Assembly (NCBI GenBank): GCA_035532075.1
Contig: DATKRV010000010.1
Coordinates: 1 to 40,537 of the forward strand
Direction of reading: 5' to 3'
DNA from: CAIVND01 sp035532075
GTDB lineage: Bacteria; Actinomycetota; Acidimicrobiia; Acidimicrobiales; Bog-793
DNA: 40,537 bases
This document shows, piece after piece, positions 27,233 to 36,835 of the stretch. The position numbers and the translations under genes are program-made. The first letter of the stretch is position 1, and each line of letters opens with the position of its first letter. The notes beneath the pieces were generated by a model. That model was not told the origin of the DNA and made no database searches. It saw nothing but the letters and a program-made list of their open reading frames with translations.

Positions 27233-28897
27233 TTAGCGGGCGGCTCTCCTCGCGTCTCGGGACTTTGCACCCGAGAATGGGCGCTGCGTTCGACTACCCG
27301 CCGTACTGTGAGACCGAGCTGCGCTACTTTTCGTCGGGCGGCCATCTCTCGATGGATTCGTGCGGCCAGAGCCGACATTGCGCGACTGACTTGATCCACC
27401 CGTCCTCGGAGCCCAATCGCTACCGACGCGAGTCGATCTCTCACTGCGCTCGCCTTGCGGACGGCGATCGTTGCCATTTTCTGGGCGACCCTCCGTGAAG
27501 CGAGCCACATTGCCCGTTGCCGGGCGCGATGAGCGAGGGTCCGAATGGCGAGGCGCTCGGTTCGGTCCCGAACGCACCGGGCGGCCATCACGGGCCATCC
27601 GATTCTCCGGAGACCAGTCATTCCGATCGCCCACAACGCGCGCCGGTCGCCCGGTGCGAGCGCGATCTGGACGGTCACGACGCGGACGCGCCGTCCGGTC
27701 GTTCCGACTCCCAGCTGGACCACGAGGGGGCGTGTGTGGGCGAGTCGTGTTCTTCACGTAAATCGGCTCAGCTGTGAGTATCTGCTCATCTGGCTCCTCT
27801 ATCGAGGCGCCGAGCTCCAACCGCGATTGGAGCCTCTTGATGAATCCCTGGTGCTCGCGCGTCACCAATGAGACGACCGTTCCTCCAGCACCGGCGCGGC
27901 CGGTTCGACCCGAGCGGTGCACATAGGCCTTCTCATCTTCTGGAGGATCAAAATGCACAACGCAATCGACTCCATCGACATGAATTCCACGCGCGGCGAC
28001 ATCGGTACCGACAAGAACCTGAAGACGCTGGGACCTGAACGCCTCGAGCGCCTGATCGCGCTGAGCCTGGGACCGATCGCCATGGATCGCACCCACGTCG
28101 AGCCCCGACATCTTGAGGTGCTTCACGAGTCGATCTACGCCGCGTTTGGTTCGACAAAAGACCATCACCGCTTTGTGCACGCTGACAATGCGCGTCGCGA
28201 GCGCGACACGCTCTGTTGGATCGGTGCGCCAGAAAAAATGGGTCGCCGATTCACCGATCGCGTCTTCGGGACTGTCTATCTCATAGCGCTTGGGGTTGTT
28301 CTGATATCTCCGGATCAACTCCTTGACATCTCCATCGAGCGTTGCCGAGAAAAGCAACGTCTGCCGGTTCGCGCTGACCTGATCGAGGAGTTCTCGCACG
28401 ATAGGCATGAAGCCCATGTCTGCCATGCGGTCAGCCTCATCGACGACGACGATCTCGACCTCGTTGAGACGAAGCGCACCGCGATCGATGAGGTCGGCAA
28501 GTCGACCAGGACACGCGACAGCGACGTCAACGCCACGACGTAATGCGTCGAGCTGAGGACCAAATCCAACGCCTCCGTAAAAACTTGCGACTCGGCAGTC
28601 GCGAAGAGATCCGAGCTGGGTGAGCTCCTCGCAGATCTGCCCGGCAAGCTCCCGCGTCGGGGCAAGGATGAGGGCCTTGGGACGACGCGAAGAGGCGTGG
28701 CCAACTCGGGTGACAACAGGTATGCCAAAGGCAAGGGTCTTCCCAGACCCCGTCGGGGCCCGACCACAGACGTCGTGGCCCGCGAGGGCATCGACGAGCG
28801 TGGCGGACTGGATTGGAAACGCGTGATCAATTCCTCGGGTATGAAGACCGCGGACAAGATCCTCGGCGACACCGAGTTCAGCAAAAGTAATAGACAA
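27233..28897 (-). CDS. DEAD-box ATP-dependent RNA helicase
   Basis: 554 residues. The Q motif is FPIQSATL. Motif I is APTGSGKT, Ia is APTRELA, II is VDEAD, III is SAT, and the second domain ends in motif VI HRSGRTGRAG. The last 150 residues are a disordered tail rich in Arg, Asp, Gly, Pro and Ser, typical of CsdA/RhlE-like helicases. It unwinds RNA during ribosome assembly or decay. TTG at 28897 is the start, with CCGGAG about 6 bases upstream; no ATG or GTG lies in a suitable place. Confidence 0.92.
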   Translation of the reverse strand: MSITFAELGVAEDLVRGLHTRGIDHAFPIQSATLVDALAGHDVCGRAPTGSGKTLAFGIPVVTRVGHASSRRPKALILAPTRELAGQICEELTQLGSLRDCRVASFYGGVGFGPQLDALRRGVDVAVACPGRLADLIDRGALRLNEVEIVVVDEADRMADMGFMPIVRELLDQVSANRQTLLFSATLDGDVKELIRRYQNNPKRYEIDSPEDAIGESATHFFWRTDPTERVALATRIVSVHKAVMVFCRTKRGVDRLVKHLKMSGLDVGAIHGDRSQAQRDQALEAFRSQRLQVLVGTDVAARGIHVDGVDCVVHFDPPEDEKAYVHRSGRTGRAGAGGTVVSLVTREHQGFIKRLQSRLELGASIEEPDEQILTAEPIYVKNTTRPHTPPRGPAGSRNDRTARPRRDRPDRARTGRPARVVGDRNDWSPENRMARDGRPVRSGPNRAPRHSDPRSSRPATGNVARFTEGRPENGNDRRPQGERSERSTRVGSDWAPRTGGSSQSRNVGSGRTNPSRDGRPTKSSAARSHSTAGSRTQRPFSGAKSRDARRAAR

Positions 28898-29165
28898 AAA
28901 AGACTCCGGGGACGTGGTGCATAAGCACGGATGAAGGGGACGACAGCCCCACTGTGGCCTCCGTGAGAACCGGCGCACCGGGACTGCCGCGTCGTGAGCA
29001 GCGGAGGGCGGCCGCATGTGACAGGACTCGTCGCAGCCCACCGGCAACGTGCACCGATGTTCACGTAGTCATATTCCCTACGTGGTTTTCCATAACTCTA
29101 GCAGCAAGTTCCGCTCCTGATTACGCGCCGAGCGTCAATATCCGTTCAACGCGCGTACTCCGACT

Positions 29166-30668
29166 TCATACGCGGCCAGACGAGACCGATTTCGATGCTT
29201 CAATAGCTGCCTGCTTCTTCGCATCTCGCCCCTCATGTACGGGGCGCAACAGGGCTAACGCAAAGAGGAGCGCAACAACGTAGAACGCGACGAAGAGCTT
29301 GAATCCAATATCCGTCGAATGCACCAACGCGTGGATCGTCGCAGCATCGGCTAGATGAGAGGAACCGAGATAGATCTTTACTGCAAGCGCCGGTGGGAGC
29401 GTAAGTTCCGCGACGACGAGCGCCAGCGTGAAGCTCAGCGAGGAGGCAAAGTTGCGAACGGTGTAGAAGATTCCCGAAGCAGCGCCGGATTTCCCGGCCG
29501 GGGCCGAGGACATGACGGCTTTGATCAGGGGAGGCCACGTGAAACCATTCGCGATCGACATCAAGAGCAACGGCATGACCACGGCGACGATATTGAGCTT
29601 TGGTCCAAGCTGAGCAAGCCATACCGCCGCACCAATCAAGAGCACCAGACCAAACAGCATCGGAGGTGCAGATCCATATCGGTCAGCGATGTGTCCTCCG
29701 AGTGGAGCAAGGACGACCTGGGGGGCCGAGAGGGGGATGAGGAGGAGGCCCGCGTCGAGCGGACCGAGCCTGAGCGCTCCCTGGAGATAGAAGGCAAGGA
29801 GAAAGGTTGTCGCAAAAAATCCGGTTCCGTAGAACAACGCCACCGCCGCTCCAATGCGATAGTGCGTGTTGCGCACAACGGCGAGATCGAACAACGGCTC
29901 ATCGATATGGGTTTCGAGAACAAAGAACAACACTCCAAAGAGTACGACCGCACCGAAGAGCACGAGGATCCGCCATGAGGTCCAGCCCCATGCGAGACCC
30001 TCGGACAGCGCCATCAACAGGCCGACGAGAGCGGTGGTAAAGGTCGCGATACCAAGCCAGTCGGTTCGAACCCGAGGATCTTTCGCGGCCGGATCGGGAA
30101 TGACTTTCCATCCGAGCGCGGCACCGATGACGCCAAAAGGAACGGTCACGAAAAAAATCCATCGCCAACCAAGACCCGAGACGATCGCTCCGCCGGCGAC
30201 GGGACCGACTATCGAACCGACGACCCAGGCAGTGGCATTTGTGCCGAGCGCGCGTCCAAGCTCTTTTGGAGGAAAGACATCAACGAGAACGGGCGTTCCC
30301 GTAGCCACACCGAAGGCGCCTCCGACCCCCTGGGCAAGCCGGAAGGCAATCAGTTGCGCGCCGGATGCGGAGAGTCCACAGGCCAGCGTGCCAGCGGTAA
30401 AGAGGCACAGACCAAAGACGAAGCAGGCCCTGCGTCCGGAAGAGTCAGACCAACGGCCGGCGGGAAGCAAGAACACGGTAGAGGTGATGATGTACGCCGT
30501 CACGGTCCAAAGGCCAACGGTGATCGACGTGTGCAACGATGCGACGATCCGGGGAAGGCCGATTATGACGATCGTCGCGTCGAGGTTGGTCACAAACGCG
30601 ACCAATGTCACGACCGCGAGGATGGTCCACCGATTTGCCGATCTAGGGACTCGTACCGGAGTAGTCAT
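29166..30668 (-). CDS. DHA2-family MFS transporter (drug:H+ antiporter, 14 TM)
   Basis: 500 residues with about 14 membrane helices. Helix 1 carries LDATIVIIGLP (family motif D1), followed by WTVTAYIITSTVFLLPAGRWSDSSGRR (motif A region) and RLAQGVGGAFGVATGTP (motif C). A substrate export role (drugs or aromatic acids) is the family norm. ATG 30668 has no clear binding site. The gene diverges from the LLM oxidoreductase over a 187-base shared region, so common control is possible. It is the intact counterpart of the decayed gene at 23518. Confidence 0.9.
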   Translation of the reverse strand: MTTPVRVPRSANRWTILAVVTLVAFVTNLDATIVIIGLPRIVASLHTSITVGLWTVTAYIITSTVFLLPAGRWSDSSGRRACFVFGLCLFTAGTLACGLSASGAQLIAFRLAQGVGGAFGVATGTPVLVDVFPPKELGRALGTNATAWVVGSIVGPVAGGAIVSGLGWRWIFFVTVPFGVIGAALGWKVIPDPAAKDPRVRTDWLGIATFTTALVGLLMALSEGLAWGWTSWRILVLFGAVVLFGVLFFVLETHIDEPLFDLAVVRNTHYRIGAAVALFYGTGFFATTFLLAFYLQGALRLGPLDAGLLLIPLSAPQVVLAPLGGHIADRYGSAPPMLFGLVLLIGAAVWLAQLGPKLNIVAVVMPLLLMSIANGFTWPPLIKAVMSSAPAGKSGAASGIFYTVRNFASSLSFTLALVVAELTLPPALAVKIYLGSSHLADAATIHALVHSTDIGFKLFVAFYVVALLFALALLRPVHEGRDAKKQAAIEASKSVSSGRV

Positions 30669-30855
30669 CGACGAAAAATCTAGGGCGGGAGCGAGCTGTT
30701 CGCATTCTCCGGCGCGCGAGGCCAAGGGGCCCCCGGGGAACTGCGCCGTTCACATTGTGATTTTGATCAAATCTGCACTAAAAACGTCGTGGCTGACGCG
30801 GTTGCGCACCGGCATCGCGCGACCGCGCTTCGGGCAGATCAGAGAAGGGGTGGTC

Positions 30856-31719
30856 ATGGATATTGCGATCGGCATGCCAGGAATGATTCCCAATGTCAGT
30901 TCGAAGACCATGAAAGAGTGGGCACAACGCGCCGAGGCCCGGGGATTTTCCTCGTTGATTGTCGATGACCGACTGGTCTGGGCTGGTTACGACATCTTGA
31001 TCTCGGCGGCTGCCGCGGCAGCAGTAACTGAAAGAATCAAGATCACTGCGGCGGTCGTGCTCGGACCATTACGCGCCAATCTCGCCGAATTTGCAAAGCA
31101 GGTCACAAGCATCGACCGGATCTCCGACGGGCGATTTGTCCTCGGTCTTGGCGTTGGTTCGCGAGAGGACGACTTCCTCGCCTCGGCGATCGATTTCCAC
31201 TCTCGGGGAAAGCTCATGGATGTCCTTTTGGAACGTACCCAGGCAATCTGGCGGGGAGAGGCAGAGCCGATCGGTCCGGTACCAGTTCATTCCGGCGGAC
31301 CACCGCTGTTATTTGGCGGGAGTTCGGATGCCACCTTCCGACGCCTTTCGCGCTATGGCACCGGCTGGGTGTGTGCTACCTCTGGTGGACCCTCAGGAGT
31401 GCGAGAGGGAGCCAAGAGAGCTCGGTCGGCGTGGGCGAACGCCGGGCGGTCGGGTTCGCCGCGCATTCTCGCGTTGACGCCGAGATTTGCCCTCGGACCA
31501 AATGGACAGAGCGCGGTCGACGGTTACCTGCGCGCGTACAACGCATACCGCGGGAATGGGGCGAACCAGCGGGCAGCCAGCGCTCTTGTGCGCCCCGAGC
31601 TGGTCCGAGAGCAGATCGAGCTCTTCGCAGCAGCGGGCTGTGACGAACTGGTGATCAATCCATGCGACGCAAACCCGGATCAGGTCGATCTGCTCGCGGA
31701 TGCAATCGCCGGAGGCTGA
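30856..31719 (+). CDS. LLM-class flavin/F420-dependent oxidoreductase
   Basis: 287 residues with a luciferase-like barrel: IGMPGMIPN, LIVDDRLVWAGYD, ITAAVVLGPLRANLAEFAKQ (barrel strand 3/4 region), LDRISDGRFVLGLGVGSREDDF, and C-terminal LVINPCDANPDQ. This is the F420-type LLM family, used for redox reactions on diverse small molecules. ATG 30856 follows GAAGGGG; frames open upstream only because the opposite strand codes for the MFS gene. It starts an apparent operon with the decarboxylase-like gene 85 bases later. Confidence 0.85.
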   Translation: MDIAIGMPGMIPNVSSKTMKEWAQRAEARGFSSLIVDDRLVWAGYDILISAAAAAAVTERIKITAAVVLGPLRANLAEFAKQVTSIDRISDGRFVLGLGVGSREDDFLASAIDFHSRGKLMDVLLERTQAIWRGEAEPIGPVPVHSGGPPLLFGGSSDATFRRLSRYGTGWVCATSGGPSGVREGAKRARSAWANAGRSGSPRILALTPRFALGPNGQSAVDGYLRAYNAYRGNGANQRAASALVRPELVREQIELFAAAGCDELVINPCDANPDQVDLLADAIAGG

Positions 31720-31789
31720 TCCAGATTCTCGACCAGCGCCTTTGGCAGGCCATCGCGGCGAACACCGAATTCTGACTAACTTTGCCCTA

Positions 31790-31804
31790 TACCAAGGAGG
31801 AAAC
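31790..31804 (+). promoter_or_regulatory. Strong ribosome binding site (AAGGAGG)
   Basis: A near-perfect Shine-Dalgarno sequence ACCAAGGAGGAAAC lies directly before ATG 31805, the best in the window. It fixes the start and suggests high translation of the decarboxylase-like gene. Confidence 0.7.
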
Positions 31805-32836
31805 ATGGGAAACATAGAACTCAGCCTCGCGATCTACGCGAATCCCCGCTCGCTTCCCGTACTCAACGGACGCGTCAACCCCCAAGGGATCGATCTACAC
31901 TGCTCATCGCTTCATCCCTCCGAACTCTTCTGGCGCCAGCTCGGGTTTCAGGAATTTCAAGTCTCGGAGATGTCGATGTCGAGTCTTTTGATCTCGCTCT
32001 CACATGGCATCGATACCTGGGTAGGAATTCCCATCTTTACGACCCGTCGCTTCTTCCACACTGGAGTACTCGTACGGGACGATTCCGGAATCACCGAACC
32101 TCTACAACTCGCAGGCAAACGCGTCGGCGTCCCCGAGTACCAGCAGACTGCAGCTCTTTGGACGCGAGGAATCTTGCAACATGAATATGGTGTGGAACCC
32201 AAGACCCTTCACTGGTACATGGAACGTGCTCCTGAGAAAAGCCACGGCGGGGCAACAGGTTTCACTCCCCCCGAAGGAATCGATCTTCAGTACATCCCCA
32301 CGAACACCGACATGGGCGAGATGCTCCGCAACGGAGAACTTGATGCTGCTCTGCACTATCTCGCGGGAACGAACAACCTCGTCGATCGCTCGAACGCTCC
32401 GCTTGGCGAAGAGGGCTCGGGAGTCCACCATCTCTTTGACCATCAGAAAGAGTCCTCGCGTTATTTCCAAAAGACCGGACTCTTTCCGATCAACCACTGC
32501 GTGGTCGTTCGAAAGGACATCGTCGAGCGCTATCCATGGGTCATGTTGAACCTCTATTCCGCCTTTCTCGAGGCGAAACAGATTGCCGCAGCGGAATCAC
32601 TCGCCGGGAGTGCAAATTCAACAGCGGTCAACTCCACCGGCCTCGACCCGTTTCTTGACACAGGACTCATCGACACGAAGACCCGGGACGCGCTCAAGAC
32701 CGACCTCTTCCCCTATGGTGTCACGGCTAACTCCATGATTCTCGATACCATCACCAGTTACTCGTTCGAACAGGGACTCACCGCGCGTAAACTCAAACTC
32801 GAAGAGATCTTCTACCCACCGACGCTCGAGCTCTAG
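31805..32836 (+). CDS. 4,5-dihydroxyphthalate decarboxylase-like (periplasmic-binding-fold) protein
   Basis: 343 residues. The sequence opens LSLAIYANPRSLPVLNGRV, with FWRQLGFQEFQVSEMSMSS, GKRVGVPEYQQTAALW, GILQHEYGVEPKTLHWY and FPINHCVVVR, the pattern of the Pht5-type decarboxylase and its relatives, which use a periplasmic-binding-protein fold. There is no signal peptide, so a cytoplasmic enzyme is more likely than a transporter receptor. Known relatives decarboxylate 4,5-dihydroxyphthalate to protocatechuate. It follows the LLM oxidoreductase, and PobA (whose product is protocatechuate) is 2 kb away. The exact substrate is not proven. Confidence 0.75.
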   Translation: MGNIELSLAIYANPRSLPVLNGRVNPQGIDLHCSSLHPSELFWRQLGFQEFQVSEMSMSSLLISLSHGIDTWVGIPIFTTRRFFHTGVLVRDDSGITEPLQLAGKRVGVPEYQQTAALWTRGILQHEYGVEPKTLHWYMERAPEKSHGGATGFTPPEGIDLQYIPTNTDMGEMLRNGELDAALHYLAGTNNLVDRSNAPLGEEGSGVHHLFDHQKESSRYFQKTGLFPINHCVVVRKDIVERYPWVMLNLYSAFLEAKQIAAAESLAGSANSTAVNSTGLDPFLDTGLIDTKTRDALKTDLFPYGVTANSMILDTITSYSFEQGLTARKLKLEEIFYPPTLEL

Positions 32837-32886
32837 CGCGAACCGTGGGCCAGCGCTCCACCGGACTGGCCCCTAACATCAGGGCA

Positions 32887-34740
32887 ATGCCGACGACACC
32901 GTTGCCAGTCGACGACGCGGCCAGGTCTCGTCCATTCCACATGCACAGACGGACGATCACGGCTCTCGGCGCAATTTTGCTCTACGCGGCCGCGGCAATC
33001 TTGATGTTCAACCCCCGCTCTCCGTGGACCGCTAATTACCTGTCGCGCGCTGGTATCGGTGATCCAGCGCAGATGGTCTGGTTTCTCGCCTATACCCCCC
33101 ACGCCCTGATCCATGGCCTCAACCCCTTCTGGACCAATCTGATCGACTATCCAACCGGCGTCAATCTCGCAGACAACACCTCGGTGCCTCTTCTTGGACT
33201 CCTCGCGTGGCCTATCACGACAACACTCGGTCCGGTTGCGGCGCTCAACCTCTTGGTGCGGCTGGGCATTTTTCTCTCGGCGACCTCGCTCTTTTTTGTG
33301 CTCAGTCGCTGGGTCTGCTGCCGGCTCGCCTGTTTCATCGGCGGATTGATGTTTGGATTCGGCCCCTACGTCATCGGTCAGGCAATATCAAATACCCACG
33401 TCAACCTGCTCTTCATTCCCCTGTTTCCGATACTCATGCTTGTCATGGATGAGGTCATCTTCCGTCAAAAGTGGTCATGGAAAGTCGCCGGCATGGTGTT
33501 GGGCCTCGTGACCTCGGCACAGATGATGATCGCTCCCGAGCTGTTGAGCGACTTCGGAATCGTCACCGGAGCCGTCGTGGTTCTTCTCATGATCCGGTAT
33601 CCGGGTCGCGTTCGGGATCACATTTGGTATGCGCTCCAGTCGCTCTCGACTGCGGTCATCATCTTCTTTGTACTGTGTGGCTTCCAGATCTGGTCAATGC
33701 TCTTTGGCCGGGGCCATCTTCGCGGTGCGGTCTATGCCGTATCGCACCTCCAGTCGTTTCACAACTCGTTTGTCGAGACGTTCTTGCCGACTCACCAGCA
33801 GATCCTCACGACCGCGCGACTCTCGAATTCACTTCATCTTCCGACGCGCGACTTGAACGAACTCGGCGGATATCTTTCGCTCTTTCTGGTCGTCGTGCTC
33901 ATCATCACAACGCTTGTCCTGAGAAGGCGCTATATCGTTGTTGCGGTCGCGGTAGGAATGCTCGTCTCCTTTATCCTTTCAATGGGCAGATCACTTGGAA
34001 TTGGCGGTGCCAACTTGCCACTTCCCGAAAGAGTCTTCACCGTGCTCCCGTTGCTCAAGAGCACGGTCCCGGATCGATTCGCGCTTTTCACAATGCTCGG
34101 CGCGAGCGTTCTCTTTGCGATTGGAACCGACTGGGCGCTTATGAAAATCAGATCACGAGACCCGTCCTCTCGTTACCTGCCGATTGCTGGCCTCACGACT
34201 GTCGTCGCAATCGTGCTCGTCGCGCTTGCTCCAAGACTCCCGATCCGAGAACAGCGGCTCATCTGGCCAACGACGATCGGGACTGACATTCGAACTCACG
34301 TCGCGCGAGATGCCGTCGTCCTCACCTACCCCTATTCGATGCCACCCCTCAATCAGGCAATGGCGTGGCAGGCCGAGTCAAACTTCTCCTTCCATCTGCT
34401 CGGGGGATACGCAACCGTCCCGAACCAGGCCGGTGAGGGCCAGGAGTGGCCGCTCCTGCAACATCCCGGCGAGGTGCAGTCCTACCTTGGTCGGCTTGAG
34501 CTCGGTCACCGCTCGCGCTATCGACGGATCTCCAAGCCCACGAATGGTGCGAGGCTCTGTGCATACATCAGAAACTATGGAGTGACCGACATTGTGATCT
34601 TCAAAACCGGGATCAACGCACCGGTTGCGATGCATTATCTCGACCAGATTCCTCAGCGGGTCACGTTCAGGGCAAAGGGACTGACGATCTCGCATCTGTT
34701 CAACGCCCGCTCCGGGCCATACGCGCACTGCGTGACCTGA
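32887..34740 (+). CDS. Large polytopic membrane protein, GT-C-like
   Basis: 617 residues. About 11 hydrophobic helices occupy residues 20-460 (LGAILLYAAAAILMF, TTLGPVAALNLLVRL, LFIPLFPILMLVMD, AIGTDWALMKI and others). A soluble C-terminal domain of about 150 residues follows (DAVVLTYPYSMPP, LLGGYATVPNQ). The loop after helix 1 has acidic residues (GIGDPAQMVWFL), and the overall plan matches GT-C membrane glycosyltransferases that use polyprenyl-phosphate sugars. No catalytic residue can be assigned with certainty. ATG 32887 follows AGGG; it starts 50 bases after the decarboxylase-like gene and may belong to the same transcript. Confidence 0.7.
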   Translation: MPTTPLPVDDAARSRPFHMHRRTITALGAILLYAAAAILMFNPRSPWTANYLSRAGIGDPAQMVWFLAYTPHALIHGLNPFWTNLIDYPTGVNLADNTSVPLLGLLAWPITTTLGPVAALNLLVRLGIFLSATSLFFVLSRWVCCRLACFIGGLMFGFGPYVIGQAISNTHVNLLFIPLFPILMLVMDEVIFRQKWSWKVAGMVLGLVTSAQMMIAPELLSDFGIVTGAVVVLLMIRYPGRVRDHIWYALQSLSTAVIIFFVLCGFQIWSMLFGRGHLRGAVYAVSHLQSFHNSFVETFLPTHQQILTTARLSNSLHLPTRDLNELGGYLSLFLVVVLIITTLVLRRRYIVVAVAVGMLVSFILSMGRSLGIGGANLPLPERVFTVLPLLKSTVPDRFALFTMLGASVLFAIGTDWALMKIRSRDPSSRYLPIAGLTTVVAIVLVALAPRLPIREQRLIWPTTIGTDIRTHVARDAVVLTYPYSMPPLNQAMAWQAESNFSFHLLGGYATVPNQAGEGQEWPLLQHPGEVQSYLGRLELGHRSRYRRISKPTNGARLCAYIRNYGVTDIVIFKTGINAPVAMHYLDQIPQRVTFRAKGLTISHLFNARSGPYAHCVT

Positions 34741-34759
34741 CACGAAGATCGATGATCGA

Positions 34760-35938
34760 TTAGATATCTGCAAGTCCGACGTAGTTCTCCGCGAGAACGG
34801 TTGCGGCCGCTCGCGAGCTGGTCACATATTCAAGTTCGGCGTGCTGGAGATGGTTTTGATGGATATTCCCGGAATCGGGGAAGCGGTGGAGCAATGAGGT
34901 CATCCACCACGAGAAGTGCTGCACCCGCCAGATACGCCGGAGACAGTCGTCCGAATATGAGCCAAGCAGCGAATCTTCGCGATGGGCGTAGTGCTCCTCT
35001 ATTGCTCGGGCAAGCCTCTTCACGTCATGGACCGCAAGATTGAGTCCTTTGGCACCTGTGGGAGGCACGATGTGCGCCGAATCACCGGCGAGAAAGAGAC
35101 GCCCATAGGACATTGGATCGGTCACAAAGCTCCGCATCGGCGTGATTCCCCGCTCGACGATCGGTCCCTCGTGAAGTGTCCAACCATCGCGCGTTGCAAA
35201 GCGCGTGGCAAGTTCTGACCAGATCCGGTCGTCGGACCAGTTGGCAAGTTGCTCACCCGGGTCGACCTGGAGATACAGACGGCTGAGTTCCGGAGAACGC
35301 AGACTGTGGAGGGCAAAACCCCGGTCATGGCGTGCATAGATGAGCTCGTCAGTCGAGGGCGCGACCGCAGCGAGGATACCCAGCCAAGCGAACGGGTAGC
35401 TCCAATCACAGATGGTCTTCACCGCATCGGGAATGGCGGCACGCGTAATCCCGTGAAATCCATCACATCCAGCTACGAAGTCACACCTCAGCTCCTCGCG
35501 TCCCTCAGCGGTCGCAAAAGAGATCACTGGCGAGATGGTCTCGATCCCGTCGACCGTGACCTCGGTAACCTCGTAGAGGATCGTCCCGTTGTCACGGATC
35601 CTTTGGTCGACGAGATCCTTCACCACCTCTTGCTGGCCATAGACACTGATGGTCCGTCCACCAGTCAGTCCCGAGAGATCGATGCGATGTCCGGCCCCGT
35701 CGAATCTCAACTCAATCCCATGATGGACAAGTCCCTCGCGCGCCAGACGCTCACCGACGCCGGACTCTTTCATCAGCTGAACTGTGTCATGTTCGAGTAC
35801 TCCCGCGCGCACGCGCTGTTCAACGTAGCTGCGACTCCGGTCTTCGACCACGACCGACTCGATTCCTGCGAGATGGAGCAGGTGCGAGAGCATGAGTCCA
35901 GCAGGACCCGCGCCGATGATTCCTACCTGCGTGCGCAT
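34760..35938 (-). CDS. pobA: 4-hydroxybenzoate 3-monooxygenase
   Basis: 392 residues, the normal length of p-hydroxybenzoate hydroxylase. FAD binding: VGIIGAGPAGLM at the N-terminus, then RAGVLEHDTVQL, the DG motif FVAGCDGFHG, and GDSAHIVPPTGAKGLNLAVHD near residue 285. These follow the PobA pattern closely. The enzyme hydroxylates 4-hydroxybenzoate to protocatechuate using NAD(P)H and oxygen in the cytoplasm. ATG 35938 follows GGGAGGATC. No protocatechuate dioxygenase or IclR/AraC-type regulator is in view. Confidence 0.93.
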   Translation of the reverse strand: MRTQVGIIGAGPAGLMLSHLLHLAGIESVVVEDRSRSYVEQRVRAGVLEHDTVQLMKESGVGERLAREGLVHHGIELRFDGAGHRIDLSGLTGGRTISVYGQQEVVKDLVDQRIRDNGTILYEVTEVTVDGIETISPVISFATAEGREELRCDFVAGCDGFHGITRAAIPDAVKTICDWSYPFAWLGILAAVAPSTDELIYARHDRGFALHSLRSPELSRLYLQVDPGEQLANWSDDRIWSELATRFATRDGWTLHEGPIVERGITPMRSFVTDPMSYGRLFLAGDSAHIVPPTGAKGLNLAVHDVKRLARAIEEHYAHREDSLLGSYSDDCLRRIWRVQHFSWWMTSLLHRFPDSGNIHQNHLQHAELEYVTSSRAAATVLAENYVGLADI

Positions 35939-36146
35939 GATCCTCCCGGGCCCATCGGTGGCTTCGACTCTGGTCGGTGACGCAATGTCGCTTATAAGTG
36001 CGCGTACTCCGATTACGACAGTAGGCTCCCCATCGTTTGGAGACAACTCGCAAGATCGCGGATTCTTGATTGACCCATCGAAACGCTCGGGTCATACGTG
36101 AAGGGGGTACAAAGTCAACCGTCCAGATGCGTCCACCGTCTTGCCG

Positions 36147-36779
36147 ATGTTTCCCCTGTCATCGGTCTTGTTTCCCGGTGCCCCGCTTCCGCTGCATGTA
36201 TTCGAATCACGCTATCGCCAGCTCGTTGCCGACGTGATGACAGCGGGCCGCGAGTTTGGTGTTGTATTGATCTCGCGCGGCTCCGAGGTCGGAGGAGGAG
36301 ATGAGCGACTCTCGATCGGCACCATCGCAACGATCGAGGCACTCTCTGAGATCGAAGGGGGACAGTTCGCGCTGCTCGCCCGCGGAACGCAACGATTCCA
36401 GGTGCGTCGTTGGCTCGAAGACGACCCGTACCCTCGCGCTCAGATCGAACGCCTTCCCGATGATCTCCACAACGCGTCGGCCGACCAGGTCAAAGGCGCT
36501 CTCGGCGCTCTTCGGCACGCCCGCGCGCTCCTATCCGAACTGCACGACACGCCTCCACTCCCAGCTGACCTCAACTTGCCCACCACTACCCCCGACCATC
36601 TCGTCGATACGCAGTGGATGCTGTGCATGCTCACGCCGTTCGAGGCATTCGACCGTCAACGACTGCTCGAGGCGACCTCCGTATTCGAACGTCTCTCGTT
36701 GCTGACATCATTGTGCATCGATCTTGCCAATGACATCACCACCATCCTCGCCCGGGGTGAAGACAAAGAACAACTCTGA
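36147..36779 (+). CDS. LON N-terminal substrate-binding domain protein
   Basis: 210 residues without ATPase or protease domains. The LON-N hallmark FPLSSVLFPGAPLPLHVFESR is at the very start, followed by FGVVLISRG and the helical second half (VFERLSLLTSLCIDLAND). Single-domain members are widespread in bacteria and not well understood; they may bind unfolded proteins or act as adaptors. ATG 36147 or TTG 36141 may be the start; no binding site is visible, so the mRNA may be leaderless. Confidence 0.85.
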   Translation: MFPLSSVLFPGAPLPLHVFESRYRQLVADVMTAGREFGVVLISRGSEVGGGDERLSIGTIATIEALSEIEGGQFALLARGTQRFQVRRWLEDDPYPRAQIERLPDDLHNASADQVKGALGALRHARALLSELHDTPPLPADLNLPTTTPDHLVDTQWMLCMLTPFEAFDRQRLLEATSVFERLSLLTSLCIDLANDITTILARGEDKEQL

Positions 36780-36817
36780 GGCCCCCTGCCGCCCAAGCGA
36801 CAGAGGGCCTCTCTTTC
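36778..36817. terminator. Rho-independent terminator between convergent genes
   Basis: Stem GAGGCCCCCTG (36778-36788) pairs with CAGAGGGCCTC (36801-36811), with one mismatch and a 12-base loop, followed by TCTTTC on the plus strand. It overlaps the LON gene stop and lies between the convergent LON and DUF5666 genes, so it may serve both. Confidence 0.7.
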
Positions 36818-36835
36818 AATGAAGCGCCTTCGGAG

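Noticed and set aside
29866..30855. Long plus-strand open frame joined to the LLM oxidoreductase
   Set aside because: It is the opposite strand of the MFS transporter and its residues are Arg/Pro/Thr-rich without a family pattern. The LLM start at 30856 has its own binding site.
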